Shown: positions 40,516 to 48,819 of the stretch, piece after piece | How positions within the stretch are numbered: position 1 is the stretch's first letter | Layout: the number at the start of each line of letters is the position of its first letter | DNA from: an uncultured Verrucomicrobiales bacterium | GTDB taxonomy: Bacteria > Verrucomicrobiota > Verrucomicrobiia > Verrucomicrobiales > Akkermansiaceae | Length of the DNA: 52,317 nt | Assembly (NCBI GenBank): GCA_937969495.1 | Contig: CALBVY010000020.1 | Span: 1 to 52,317 of the forward strand | Direction of reading: 5' to 3' | Program-made: the position numbers and the translations under genes | The notes under the pieces: generated by a model | What the model saw: only the letters and a program-made list of their open reading frames with translations | Told to the model about the DNA's origin: nothing | Database searches by the model: none

Positions 40516-42420
40516 ATGCCTGATGCTAACGAAGCCGCCAACGAGCCGCCAAAAGACCGCAAGACACTGGAGCAACGTCACCAGATGACAGATCTGGAAC
40601 GTTTGCGGCACTCATGTGCCCACGTGCTTGCTACCGCTGTGTTGCGTATTTGGCCAGATGCCCAGCTGGCGGGTGGGCCTCCGGTAGAGAGTGGTTTTTA
40701 CTATGATATTGATTTATCACATTCCATTACTCCAGGTGACTTCGAGAAGATCGAGGCAGAGATGAAAAAAATCGTCAAAGAAAACCAGACGTTTGAAAAG
40801 ATGGTGGTTTCTCGTGATGAGGCACTGGCCTTGGCAGATAGCGGTCGGCTAGGTGCGCTCTCAGAGCGTGGTGTTGTTAGTCAGTTTAAAATCGATCTAC
40901 TCAATGATATTCCCGAAGGTGAAGAAATTTCTATTTTTAAAAATGGTGAGTTTTGGGATCTCTGTGCTGGTCCTCACGTGGGACGTACTGGCAACTGCAA
41001 GGCCTTTAAGGTGATGAGTGTTGCCTCCGCCTTCTATAAGGGGGATAACACTCGGCCTCAGCTCCAGCGTATTTACGGGACTTGTTTTAAAAATAAAACC
41101 ATGCTCGAGGAGCATCTGGAGAAGTTAGAAGAGGCAAAAAAGCGCGATCACCGTAAGCTAGGGAAAGAGCTTGGGATTTTCCACATTGATGAAGCGGTGG
41201 GGCAGGGGCTTATTCTCTGGAAGCCGAAGGGCGCTTTGATGCGCCGCGCACTCCAAGATTTTATTACCACAGAGCTTGATAAGCAGGGCTACTCTCAAGT
41301 TTTTACCCCCCACATCGGTAAGCTTGATCTCTACCGCGCGAGTGGTCATTTCCCTTACTATCAGGAAAGCCAGTATCCCGCTATTCCTGAACGTGATGCT
41401 CTGGAGAAACTCTCTGATGAAAATGCTAGCTGCTCTCTTCTCACGAATGGTTTGGAGTCAGGGGAAATAGAAGGCTATATGCTGAAGCCGATGAATTGCC
41501 CTCATCATATTAAGATCTTTGCTAGTGATCATCACAGCTACCGTGATCTTCCTGTGAGGCTGGCTGAATTTGGCACAGTTTATCGCTGGGAGCAGTCTGG
41601 GGAGTTAGGTGGAATGACCCGCGTGCGTGGTTTTACTCAGGACGATGCGCATTTATTCTGTACTCCCGATCAGGTGGCCGAAGAGGTGCAGAGCTGCTTG
41701 GCCTTGGTGAAAAAGGTATTAAAGACTCTAGGTATGCATGATTATCGAGTGCGTTTATCTCTTCGTGATCCTGACTCGGATAAATACGTTGGTGATCCAG
41801 AAAACTGGGACAAGGCAGAGGACGCACTGCGTCAAGCTGTTCAAACCCTTGGTGTTGACTACACAGAAGAGGAGGGAGAAGCAGCATTCTATGGGCCGAA
41901 GATAGATTTCGTGGTCAAGGATGTCATTGGTCGTGACTGGCAGCTTGGTACGGTGCAGGTAGACTATAATCTTCCTGAGAGATTTAACCTTTCCTATGTA
42001 GGCTCAGATAATAAACCACACCGCCCAGTGATGATTCACCGGGCACCTTTTGGCTCGCTAGAGCGTTTTGCGGGTCTGCTCATTGAGCATTTTGAAGGTA
42101 AGTTCCCCACTTGGCTTTCACCAGAGCAAGTGCGCGTATTACCCATTTCAGAGAAATTCAATGACGCAGCTGATGAGGTGCTCAAGGCACTTGCCGATAT
42201 TGGAGTGCGCGTCTCTGCGGATAGAAACGCCGATAAGGTAGGGGCTAAGATTCGACTTGCCAGACTTGATCGTGTGCCTTATATGTTAGTCATCGGAGCG
42301 CGTGAAGCTGAAAGCGGCACTGTTACCGTGAGACACAGAGATCGAGATGATCTAGGTGCCATGCCTATTCATGAATTTGTTCAAACCATCCAACAGGAAA
42401 TTGCCGACCGTGCATTGTGA
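40516..42420 (+). CDS. thrS: Threonyl-tRNA synthetase lacking the TGS domain
   Basis: The 634-residue enzyme charges tRNA-Thr. The editing domain starts almost at once: HSCAH (H32, H36), later DLCAGPHVGRTG. The class II catalytic core follows with LKPMNCPHHIKIF, the motif 2 region FGTVYRWEQSGELGGMTRVRGFTQDDAHLFC and motif 3 MIHRAPFGSLERF. A C-terminal anticodon-binding domain ends the protein. The usual N-terminal TGS domain (about 60 residues) is absent, since only 31 residues precede the editing domain. Instead, about 25 extra residues (PAIPERDALEKLSDENA...) are inserted before the LKPMNCP motif. It precedes infC, as in many bacteria. Confidence 0.95.
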   Translation: MPDANEAANEPPKDRKTLEQRHQMTDLERLRHSCAHVLATAVLRIWPDAQLAGGPPVESGFYYDIDLSHSITPGDFEKIEAEMKKIVKENQTFEKMVVSRDEALALADSGRLGALSERGVVSQFKIDLLNDIPEGEEISIFKNGEFWDLCAGPHVGRTGNCKAFKVMSVASAFYKGDNTRPQLQRIYGTCFKNKTMLEEHLEKLEEAKKRDHRKLGKELGIFHIDEAVGQGLILWKPKGALMRRALQDFITTELDKQGYSQVFTPHIGKLDLYRASGHFPYYQESQYPAIPERDALEKLSDENASCSLLTNGLESGEIEGYMLKPMNCPHHIKIFASDHHSYRDLPVRLAEFGTVYRWEQSGELGGMTRVRGFTQDDAHLFCTPDQVAEEVQSCLALVKKVLKTLGMHDYRVRLSLRDPDSDKYVGDPENWDKAEDALRQAVQTLGVDYTEEEGEAAFYGPKIDFVVKDVIGRDWQLGTVQVDYNLPERFNLSYVGSDNKPHRPVMIHRAPFGSLERFAGLLIEHFEGKFPTWLSPEQVRVLPISEKFNDAADEVLKALADIGVRVSADRNADKVGAKIRLARLDRVPYMLVIGAREAESGTVTVRHRDRDDLGAMPIHEFVQTIQQEIADRAL

Positions 42421-42578
42421 GTCGGCATTAGCTCCTCGCATCTCTGAATGCATCCTGTTGATCCGCCATACCGCGCATGGAGAATAAATGGGCATACCTA
42501 TTTTTTTATATGTCATATCGGCATATACTTATGCTTACTTGCGCCGTCATATAAGCAGACCACTTTCCCTAAACAACC

Positions 42579-42584
42579 AAGGAG
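42579..42584 (+). promoter_or_regulatory. Shine-Dalgarno that fixes the AUA start of infC
   Basis: AAGGAG ends 6 bases before the ATA at 42591. An in-frame stop at 42570 and the absence of any ATG, GTG or TTG before 42633 leave ATA as the only initiator served by this site. Confidence 0.75.
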
Positions 42585-42590
42585 AATACC

Positions 42591-43274
42591 ATAGCAAAAC
42601 CAAAAAAAAAGCCATTCCGTAGCCGCCGTGACATGACGCGTGTCAATGAACGCATTCGTGCGCCCAAGGTGCGTGTAGTTTACGAAGACCAACAACTAGG
42701 AGTAATGAGCGCCCGTGTGGCGGTGGAAAAAGCCAAGTCTGTAGGGCTCGATCTCGTAGAGGTAGCACCCAATGCTAACCCTCCAGTTTGCCGTGTCTGT
42801 GATTACGGTAAATACAAATATGAGCAGGCTAAGCTAAAGAAGAAGACGCCTAAGGTTTCTAATAAAATCAAGGAAATCAAGCTTCGTGTTGGTACGGATA
42901 CCCACGATTATAATATCAAGTTAGCACGTGCTGAACAGTTTCTTGATCAGGGGAATAAAGTGCGTGTCAGACTCCAGTTCCGAGGGCGTGAGAATGCGCA
43001 CCGGGAAATTGGCTTTGAAGTACTGAACAAGGTTGCGGAAGATCTGAAGCAGATAGCAAACGTAGACCAAGCACCGCGCTTGGCTGGGCGTGCCGTTAAT
43101 ATGATGCTTTCGCCTCTACCCAAGGAGCAGCGCAAACGCCACTTCTATCTCAGCCACGGTAACCTTGTGGACCCTGACGATGAGGGTGATGAGGATATCG
43201 AGTTTGATGATGACGATGAAAACGAGGGCGATGCTGTGGTGGATCAAAAGCCCGATACAGACACTCAGGAGTAA
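42591..43274 (+). CDS. infC: Translation initiation factor IF-3, AUA start codon
   Basis: The 227-residue protein is IF-3, which binds the 30S subunit, keeps it from joining 50S early and checks the start codon. The N-domain begins at DMTRVNERIRAPKVRVV and the linker is YGKYKYEQAKLKKKTPK. The C-domain has EIKLRVGTDTHDYNIKLARAEQFLDQGNKVRVRLQFRGRE. The C-terminus adds an acidic tail of about 45 residues (DDEGDEDIEFDDDDE...), not found in E. coli IF-3. The ATG at 42633 would remove the basic start AKPKKKPFRSRRD. The strong SD points to ATA at 42591, giving a start on a codon that IF-3 discriminates against, as with AUU in E. coli, and so autoregulation is likely. Confidence 0.9.
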   Translation: MAKPKKKPFRSRRDMTRVNERIRAPKVRVVYEDQQLGVMSARVAVEKAKSVGLDLVEVAPNANPPVCRVCDYGKYKYEQAKLKKKTPKVSNKIKEIKLRVGTDTHDYNIKLARAEQFLDQGNKVRVRLQFRGRENAHREIGFEVLNKVAEDLKQIANVDQAPRLAGRAVNMMLSPLPKEQRKRHFYLSHGNLVDPDDEGDEDIEFDDDDENEGDAVVDQKPDTDTQE

Positions 43275-43292
43275 GCTTTAAAATTGCGTGAT

Positions 43293-43523
43293 ATGGGATT
43301 TCTTGGACCTCTGGGACTTCATGAATTGACCATCATTCTGTTGATCGGTGGCGCATTGATCACTTTTTGGGTGTGGATGCTGGTGGACTGTATTAAGAAC
43401 GAGCCAGCCACAGGCAATGATAAGGTGATATGGGTTGTTGTGATTGCGCTTGTTGGATGGATTGGTGCGCTGATCTACTTGTTCGCGCGTAGGCCTGCAC
43501 GAATCCGTCAATACGGTAGCTAG
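43293..43523 (+). CDS. PLDc_N-type small membrane protein
   Basis: The 76-residue protein has two membrane helices (about 9-28 and 45-63) with LVDCIKNEPATGNDKVIWVVVIALVGWIGALIYLFARRP. This is the phospholipase D-nuclease N-terminal (PLDc_N) pattern, found either at the start of cardiolipin synthases or as a stand-alone small protein as here. Function of stand-alone forms is unknown. It starts 18 bases after infC on the same strand, where rpmI and rplT stand in many other genomes. Confidence 0.75.
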   Translation: MGFLGPLGLHELTIILLIGGALITFWVWMLVDCIKNEPATGNDKVIWVVVIALVGWIGALIYLFARRPARIRQYGS

Positions 43524-43529
43524 CTACGC

Positions 43530-44237
43530 TTACTCATTGCTTTCCTCAATCACCATAGCCTTTGGCGGTGGGCTGCTGAGGGGGTCAGGTAGCGCTGGCT
43601 CTTCAGGGAGAGTTTCTGGCTCTAGTTCTATGACTGTGGTCTGGGTAGAAGGTGGATTACCTTGTGGTGTTGCCGGAGTGGCTGGTGGTAGTTTTTCTGA
43701 TGGCGGAAAGATGACTTTTTGATCTTCAGTCATCATAGCTTCTTGCGATGTGTTAGAATCATCCTGCTCGGAGAACATCGGTTCATATTTTTTATAAGCA
43801 TAAATCCCTCCGCCGATTAGGAGGGCGGTGATGGAAAATACAGTGAGATTTTGTAGTAGTGAGCTACTGCTTATGATGAGCTTTTCTTCATCGTGAGGTG
43901 ACTGGCTGTTCCGAGCCCCCTGCGCTGGCTCGGCATCCTTTCTGCCTAGGTGATCATTGCTTGTATTAAGATAGCTATGATCATTGTCAGAGGAGAGTAC
44001 ATCCCCTGTCTGAAAGGCATCTACCCACTCGCGCGCATCGATATTAAGAAAATCACTATACTGAGAGAGAAAGCTCTTTGCGTAGGTGGGGCTGGGAAAT
44101 ATGGAGTAGTCACTTTCTTCTAGGGCTCTTAGTGTGGCGAGTGGTATACGCGTGGAATGAGTGACGTCCACCAGCTCTAGGTCCATGCTTTCACGGGCCT
44201 TGCGTAATTGTTCGCCTATATCTTTCCATTCGCTCAT
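43530..44237 (-). CDS. RodZ-like HTH membrane protein
   Basis: The 235-residue protein has an N-terminal HTH of the RodZ type (residues 5-70: IGEQLRKARESMDLELVDVTHSTRIPLATLRALEESDYSIFPSPTYAKSFL), a charged linker, one membrane helix at about 126-145 (LTVFSITALLIGGGIYAY), and a Pro/Glu-rich outside part. RodZ couples MreB filaments to the cell wall machine and sets rod shape. It is convergent with the PLDc_N gene (6 bases). No mreB or pbp2 is in the window, so the role is inferred from domain order alone. Confidence 0.8.
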   Translation of the reverse strand: MSEWKDIGEQLRKARESMDLELVDVTHSTRIPLATLRALEESDYSIFPSPTYAKSFLSQYSDFLNIDAREWVDAFQTGDVLSSDNDHSYLNTSNDHLGRKDAEPAQGARNSQSPHDEEKLIISSSSLLQNLTVFSITALLIGGGIYAYKKYEPMFSEQDDSNTSQEAMMTEDQKVIFPPSEKLPPATPATPQGNPPSTQTTVIELEPETLPEEPALPDPLSSPPPKAMVIEESNE

Positions 44238-44319
44238 ATTTTTTTAGGACAGGGGAGGAGTAAACAGAATACACACAGCTGATGGACTTCTCAAGTATCG
44301 ATATTTCAACTAACAGATT

Positions 44320-45108
44320 TTATTGTTCTGAGATCCAGGCGAGACAGCGGGCGACGGCAAAAAAACCGATGGTTGCCGTCATGTGTGTAATGCTGCCATA
44401 GCCTGAGACACAGTTGATCCGTGTATCTGCGCCTTTGAGATGCTCAGGGCGCTGTTCTGAGACTTCGCCATCGCATTGCGGATAAACCGGGCGTTCGGAC
44501 GAGAAAATACAGTTGATGCCAAACTTTTTAAGCTTTCTCTTTTTTTTCACGTCTGGTCCAGCGGGGAATCCATACTTGTGCCGTAGATTACGCCGGACCT
44601 GGTTCATGAGCGAATCATTGTAACATCGTGAGATGTCATCGATTTTAATCTGTGATGGATCACGTAGACCTCCTGCACCACCGCAGCTGATCACAGGAAT
44701 GCCGCGCTTGTGGCAGCCATTCAATAAGAGAGACTTGGATTGGACACGGTCAATGGCATCAATGACGTAGTCAAAACCTTGATCAAGAATTTCATCAGCA
44801 TTCTGACGGCTAAAAAATGCCTCCAGACAGGCTACTTCACATTCTGGGTGAATGGCACTGATGCGGCTGGCCATCGCTGCGGTTTTTTGGCGGCCAATTT
44901 CACCATCCATCGCATGGAGCTGACGGTTGATATTGGTGATACAGATTTCATCAAGATCGATCATCGTGATCTTGCCAATGCCTGAGCGAGCGAGCGCTTC
45001 TACTGCCCAAGATCCTACTCCTCCAATACCTACCACGCAGACGTGTGCTTGGTTAAACTTCTTTAGTGCGGTTTTTCCATAGAGCCGCTCAATTCCTCCA
45101 AAACGCAT
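44320..45108 (-). CDS. tcdA: tRNA threonylcarbamoyladenosine dehydratase
   Basis: The 262-residue protein is an E1-like (ThiF/MoeB fold) enzyme of the TcdA/CsdL branch. It begins RFGGIERLYGKTALKKFNQAHVCVVGIGGVGSWAVEALARSGIGKITMIDLDEICITNINRQ, with the ATP-binding GxGGVGS loop, then DYVIDAIDRVQSK and ISCGGAGGLRDPSQI. It converts t6A at position 37 of tRNA to its cyclic form (ct6A) with ATP. It is 24 bases downstream of gpsA on the same strand. Confidence 0.92.
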   Translation of the reverse strand: MRFGGIERLYGKTALKKFNQAHVCVVGIGGVGSWAVEALARSGIGKITMIDLDEICITNINRQLHAMDGEIGRQKTAAMASRISAIHPECEVACLEAFFSRQNADEILDQGFDYVIDAIDRVQSKSLLLNGCHKRGIPVISCGGAGGLRDPSQIKIDDISRCYNDSLMNQVRRNLRHKYGFPAGPDVKKKRKLKKFGINCIFSSERPVYPQCDGEVSEQRPEHLKGADTRINCVSGYGSITHMTATIGFFAVARCLAWISEQ

Positions 45109-45132
45109 TTTTTCTCTGGTGAAGTGCCTCTG

Positions 45133-46131
45133 TTAGTCCGTTTCTGCCCGGGTATCACGTGTGAGCAGTTCCTCCAGAGCATCTGCCGCAGATTTATGTT
45201 CATATAAAATTTCATAAACAGCATCAATAAGCGGAGTGCGGATGTTTGCCTTATGGCCAGCTTCATGAATGGAGAGGGTGTTAGGAACTCCTTCAGCCAC
45301 CATGCCGAGGTTAGCAATGATGTCATCGAGTTTACCACCTTTCCCAAGTGCTTTACCGACACGGTTATTGCGCGAGTGTGGGGAGTAGCAAGTAGCCATG
45401 AGATCACCTACACCAGAGAGCCCGATGAATGTTTCCATTTTCCCACCTAGCCGAGTGCCCAAGCGTGTCATCTCTGCTAGTCCACGGGTGACAAGTGCCG
45501 CGATGGCATTATCACCGAGGCCTAGTCCGTCTGCTATGCCAGCGGCGATACCAAAGATATTTTTCATGGCAGCTCCTAGCTCAATGCCTGCCACGTCATC
45601 ACTTGTGTAACAGCGGAAGGCATTGGTAGTAAAAATTTTCTGCAGCTGCTGAGCTAGTGCGTGGTCTTGGGCGCCAATGACAGCACAGGTGGCAAGTCCC
45701 TTGCTGACTTCCTCGGCGTGATTAGGCCCAGAGAGGACAGCGAGAGGGTTTTCTGGAAGGTGGAAGTGAATGAGCTCACTCATACGCACACCGGTGTGCG
45801 CTGCGATGCCTTTGGCGCAGGAGACGAGAATAGTATCCTTGGGGAGGTTAATTTCTGTCAATGATTGAGCCGTAGCTTCTGTAGCAGATGTCGGCACTAC
45901 AAAGAGCACCAATGGATAGTCAGCGGCCTTGGTAAGGTCTGTGCTGGCGATGATATTTGTAGGTAGTGGCTGATCTGGAAGGTAGTGATGATTGGTGTGT
46001 TGGCTATTGATCTCCGCAGAGATCTTTTCATTGCGCCCTATGACACAGACCTCATCGAGAGTGTTGGCGAGCAGAGTGGCGAGGGCTGTCCCCCACGAGC
46101 CTGTGCCGAGAATGGCTGCGCTTTTGATCAT
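45133..46131 (-). CDS. gpsA: NAD(P)-dependent glycerol-3-phosphate dehydrogenase
   Basis: The 332-residue cytoplasmic enzyme makes sn-glycerol 3-phosphate from dihydroxyacetone phosphate for phospholipid synthesis. The N-terminal nucleotide loop is ILGTGSWGTALATLLA. SCAKGI, LSGPNHAEEVSKG and AAMKNIFGIAAGIADGLGLGDNA include the conserved Lys residues of the active site, and LSGVGDLMATCYSPHSRNNRVG is the substrate loop. The start codon overlaps the stop of plsY (ATGA-type 4-base overlap), so the two are translationally coupled. Confidence 0.96.
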   Translation of the reverse strand: MIKSAAILGTGSWGTALATLLANTLDEVCVIGRNEKISAEINSQHTNHHYLPDQPLPTNIIASTDLTKAADYPLVLFVVPTSATEATAQSLTEINLPKDTILVSCAKGIAAHTGVRMSELIHFHLPENPLAVLSGPNHAEEVSKGLATCAVIGAQDHALAQQLQKIFTTNAFRCYTSDDVAGIELGAAMKNIFGIAAGIADGLGLGDNAIAALVTRGLAEMTRLGTRLGGKMETFIGLSGVGDLMATCYSPHSRNNRVGKALGKGGKLDDIIANLGMVAEGVPNTLSIHEAGHKANIRTPLIDAVYEILYEHKSAADALEELLTRDTRAETD

Positions 46132-46829
46132 TTCTTTTTCTTGGTAAATTGGTGTTCAGTGCCGTTTTTTAAAGCAATGATATTCGAGCGGTGTCGCCAT
46201 GTTGCTAGAAAGGCAATTACGATGGAAAATACAAAAAGTGGTTTGTTCCAGGTGCCATCTGCTAGGTAGCCATGCCTGTAAGATCCATATAGAGTGACAA
46301 AGGGAACGGCCAGAGCCGTGCCAATACTGGCAATGGATACGTAGCGTGTGGTGAAAAAGAAAAGTAACCAGATGATGAGTAAGATAACTACCCCCACTGG
46401 CATGAGAGCTACGAGCACTCCTCCTGATGTAGCAATACCTTTCCCTCCTTTGAATCCAATCCACGGAGAGTAATTATGGCCAAGGATAGCAGCTAGGCCT
46501 GTTAGTATGATTAAGGTTTGAGCCTTCCACGCATCGATCACAGGGAAAGTGGTGCTTATGCCGTGCAGTGTATCGAGCGACATCTGTGGGTTTTTCCCTT
46601 CAATGAGGCAGACGCTGATGGCGAGTAGTGTGGGGACAAAGCCTTTGAGGAAATCGAGGATGAGGCAGGCGATACCGTAGGGCTTACCGATGATGCGGAG
46701 CACATTCGTCGCTCCGATATTTCCTGATCCATGTTCGCGGATATTGACACCCTTTGCTTTGGCGATCAAAAGGCCAAAGGGGATAGAGCCGGCAAAAAAG
46801 GCAATGAGTGGTGGAATCCAGAGTGGCAT
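46128..46829 (-). CDS. plsY: Glycerol-3-phosphate acyltransferase PlsY
   Basis: The 233-residue inner-membrane acyltransferase uses acyl-phosphate to acylate glycerol 3-phosphate. Motifs are SIPFG, then GSGNIGATNVLR and GHNYSPWIGFKGGKGIATSGG, the three conserved loops of the family. It has about seven hydrophobic segments. The frame is open upstream to 46916, but the ATG at 46829 (MPLWIPPLIAFFAGSIPFG) gives the family start. It overlaps gpsA by 4 bases. Together the two genes make lysophosphatidic acid; the acyl-phosphate synthase PlsX is not in this window. Confidence 0.94.
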   Translation of the reverse strand: MPLWIPPLIAFFAGSIPFGLLIAKAKGVNIREHGSGNIGATNVLRIIGKPYGIACLILDFLKGFVPTLLAISVCLIEGKNPQMSLDTLHGISTTFPVIDAWKAQTLIILTGLAAILGHNYSPWIGFKGGKGIATSGGVLVALMPVGVVILLIIWLLFFFTTRYVSIASIGTALAVPFVTLYGSYRHGYLADGTWNKPLFVFSIVIAFLATWRHRSNIIALKNGTEHQFTKKKK

Positions 46830-46927
46830 GATGATGTGAGTAGGTGACTCGTATGTTGAGTTTACTTTGGTAATTAAAAAATCCAATGGCAATGTTGTTT
46901 CCTTCGGTGGAAACATGACCCCGTAAA

Positions 46928-46969
46928 TGCCAGATGCCGGCCCACTTTAAAATGGGCCGGCATCTGGCA
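46928..46969. repeat. 17-bp perfect palindromic hairpin overlapping the tRNA-Ser 3' end
   Basis: Bases 46928-46944 are the exact reverse complement of 46953-46969, separated by an 8-base AT-rich loop. The right arm includes the CCA end and discriminator of tRNA-Ser. There is no T run on the minus strand, so if it terminates the tRNA transcript it does so by the hairpin alone. Confidence 0.85.
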
Positions 46970-47052
46970 GAGGGGGTGGGATTCGAACCCACGGTGACTT
47001 GCGCCACGCCGGTTTTCAAGACCGGTGCATTCGACCACTCTGCCACCCCTCC
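46965..47052 (-). tRNA. serX: tRNA-Ser (anticodon TGA)
   Basis: Reading the minus strand, the gene starts GGAGGGGTGGCAGAGTGG and has a D-arm, an anticodon stem CCGGT/ACCGG with loop CTTGAAA (TGA), the long variable arm of class II tRNAs, a T-arm GTGGG-TTCGAAT-CCCAC, a 7-bp acceptor (with a G-U pair at position 1) and an encoded CCA. The long variable arm and TGA anticodon identify serine (UCA and UCG codons). No gene overlaps it. Confidence 0.95.
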
Positions 47053-47191
47053 GTGGTGCAATCAGATTGCGGTCTACGAGGAACTTTCATGATTCGCTGC
47101 TAATTTGCAAGAAGAGTTTACATCGATTTGCAGATTTTATGATTGGTTCAAGGCTTGCTTGAAGTGGCGGCGCCGATTAAGAAGGGTGCTT

Positions 47192-48118
47192 ATGAGTAAT
47201 GTCGTTATTTTATTTTCCGGTCAAGGTGCACAGAAGGTAGGTATGGGTAAGGATTTGGTGGATAGCTATTCTGTTGCCAAAGATCTTTTTGCAAAAGCGG
47301 ACGAGGCTTTAGGTTATGCTCTCAGTGAGATTATGTTTACTGGTCCAGATGATCAGCTGACACGCACAGCTTACTGTCAGCCTGCACTGTATTTGCATGG
47401 TCTTGCGTGTTTGGCGGTTTTAAAAGAGAAGGTGCCTGCGTTGAATCCTGTAGCAGCGGCAGGTTTATCTCTTGGCGAGTTTACCGCCCATGCCGCCGCA
47501 GGGACATTTGATTTTGCCACGGGGTTGAGTCTAGTTTCTCAACGTGGTGTATTTATGGAGGAGGCTTGTGAGGCTACTGATGGAGCGATGGCCGCTATGA
47601 TTGGTGGTGATGAAGCGGCGGTAGAGAAGCTGGCTGCGGAGTGCGGTGTGGATGTGGCGAATTTTAATGCCATTGGGCAGATTGTTCTCTCTGGCAGTGA
47701 ACAGGGGGTGGATCAGGCAGTGGCTGGAGCGAAGGCTGCGGGTATCCGCATGGGGAAAAAGCTTAACGTCGCCGGAGCCTACCACTCGCGCTTGATGCAG
47801 AGTGCTCAGGATAAACTGGCTGCAGTGCTGGGGGATACTGAGATGTCAGTGCCCTCGATTCCTGTTATTTGTAATTATGGAGCCCGTGAGGTGAGTGGTG
47901 CGGATGATATTAAATCGATGCTAGAGCAGCAGGTGACTGGCTCAGTGCGCTGGACGGCATCCATGCAGAAGCTCATTGCGGATGGATATACGACCTTTAT
48001 TGAGCTTGGGCCAGGTAAGGTTCTGGCGGGTTTGATGGGTAGAATTGATAAGACGGTTAAGGTGATTTCCATCGAAGATACCGAGAGTTTGAATGCCGCG
48101 GTGGCGGAACTTGCATAA
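47192..48118 (+). CDS. fabD: Malonyl-CoA-ACP transacylase
   Basis: The 308-residue enzyme loads malonate onto ACP for fatty acid synthesis. The N-terminal FSGQGAQKVGMGKDL, the nucleophile S93 in GLSLGE, R118 (QRGVF) and H198 (AGAYHSRLM) form the active site, and ELGPGKVLAGLMGRI ends the protein. The open frame extends to 47105, but the ATG at 47192 (MSNVVILFSGQG) fits the family. It stands alone between two tRNA genes, whereas fabD usually lies in a fab cluster; acpP, fabH and fabG are not in the window. Confidence 0.96.
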   Translation: MSNVVILFSGQGAQKVGMGKDLVDSYSVAKDLFAKADEALGYALSEIMFTGPDDQLTRTAYCQPALYLHGLACLAVLKEKVPALNPVAAAGLSLGEFTAHAAAGTFDFATGLSLVSQRGVFMEEACEATDGAMAAMIGGDEAAVEKLAAECGVDVANFNAIGQIVLSGSEQGVDQAVAGAKAAGIRMGKKLNVAGAYHSRLMQSAQDKLAAVLGDTEMSVPSIPVICNYGAREVSGADDIKSMLEQQVTGSVRWTASMQKLIADGYTTFIELGPGKVLAGLMGRIDKTVKVISIEDTESLNAAVAELA

Positions 48119-48193
48119 AAATACAATTTTCCTTAAAAAAGATATTGCGTATCGGCGTGAATCTTCCTAGTTTCCGCCCGCCCAAGCAAGCAA

Positions 48194-48270
<77 letters not shown>

Positions 48271-48286
48271 CTTGTTTCTTGGATTT

Positions 48287-48312
48287 AGCCTCACTTTATG
48301 TGGGGCTTTTTT
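48287..48312 (+). terminator. Intrinsic terminator of tRNA-Asp
   Basis: An 8-bp stem (48287-48294 with 48300-48307, one G-U pair, loop of 5) leads into TTTTTT. The T run touches the stop codon of the convergent DUF2288 gene, so the two transcripts overlap tightly. Confidence 0.85.
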
Positions 48313-48667
48313 ATGTTGATGGCTTGGCGTATGGTTGCATGAGCACGAAGGGGGAGACGACCAAGGCGGTAAATTCTTGAGGGTTCTCCTCCCACCATTG
48401 TTCATGGAGTTCTGAGGGTTTCACCAGATCACCAGCTTTGAGCCAGGCTGTTATTTGCTCTTTATCATCTGCGGTCACTGCTTGGCCAACTTGGGTGATT
48501 TTTAAGCAGGGATCTACATAGATGAGTGCTCCAGATTTGTAGTGAGGCTTCAGATACTCCCAGTCTACTACGCCAGTGTATTTCTGGAGTTTTTCTTCCG
48601 TGCTCTGTGCATCTTCTCCTACCATGCCGTAGTTCATTTCTTCTGATGCTTGGTGTGGATCGCTCAT
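48311..48667 (-). CDS. DUF2288 family protein
   Basis: The 118-residue soluble protein shows the DUF2288 pattern: VDWEYLKPHYKSGALIYVDPCLKITQVGQAVTADDKEQITAWLKAGDLVKPSELHEQWWE, then FTALVVSPFVLMQP. The family is small, acidic and of unknown function. Its gene ends at the terminator of tRNA-Asp and is divergent from the glycosyltransferase/phosphoesterase gene. Confidence 0.75.
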   Translation of the reverse strand: MSDPHQASEEMNYGMVGEDAQSTEEKLQKYTGVVDWEYLKPHYKSGALIYVDPCLKITQVGQAVTADDKEQITAWLKAGDLVKPSELHEQWWEENPQEFTALVVSPFVLMQPYAKPST

Positions 48668-48819
48668 GGTTCGATATGTAAAAGGGGCGGTTACTCAGCG
48701 TGTGGCTGGGCGTTTCTGTGGCAAAAGTGCTACAGAACAAAGATGCGCGTCAATGCTGCACTTACTGTAAAGCACTACCAATGAATCTCCATGAGCAAAA
48801 AGTAGAGACGGCTATCAAG

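Noticed and set aside
42633-42635. ATG at 42633 as the infC start
   Set aside because: It lacks a Shine-Dalgarno and truncates the conserved basic N-terminus; the ATA start fits both.
46830-46916. Upstream extension of plsY
   Set aside because: The added residues precede the usual family start MPLWIPPLIAFFAGS and look non-membrane and unconserved.
48700-48819. N-terminal extension of the GT4-phosphoesterase fusion
   Set aside because: The residues include a Cys-rich stretch with no family match; homology starts at MRIEIVTD.
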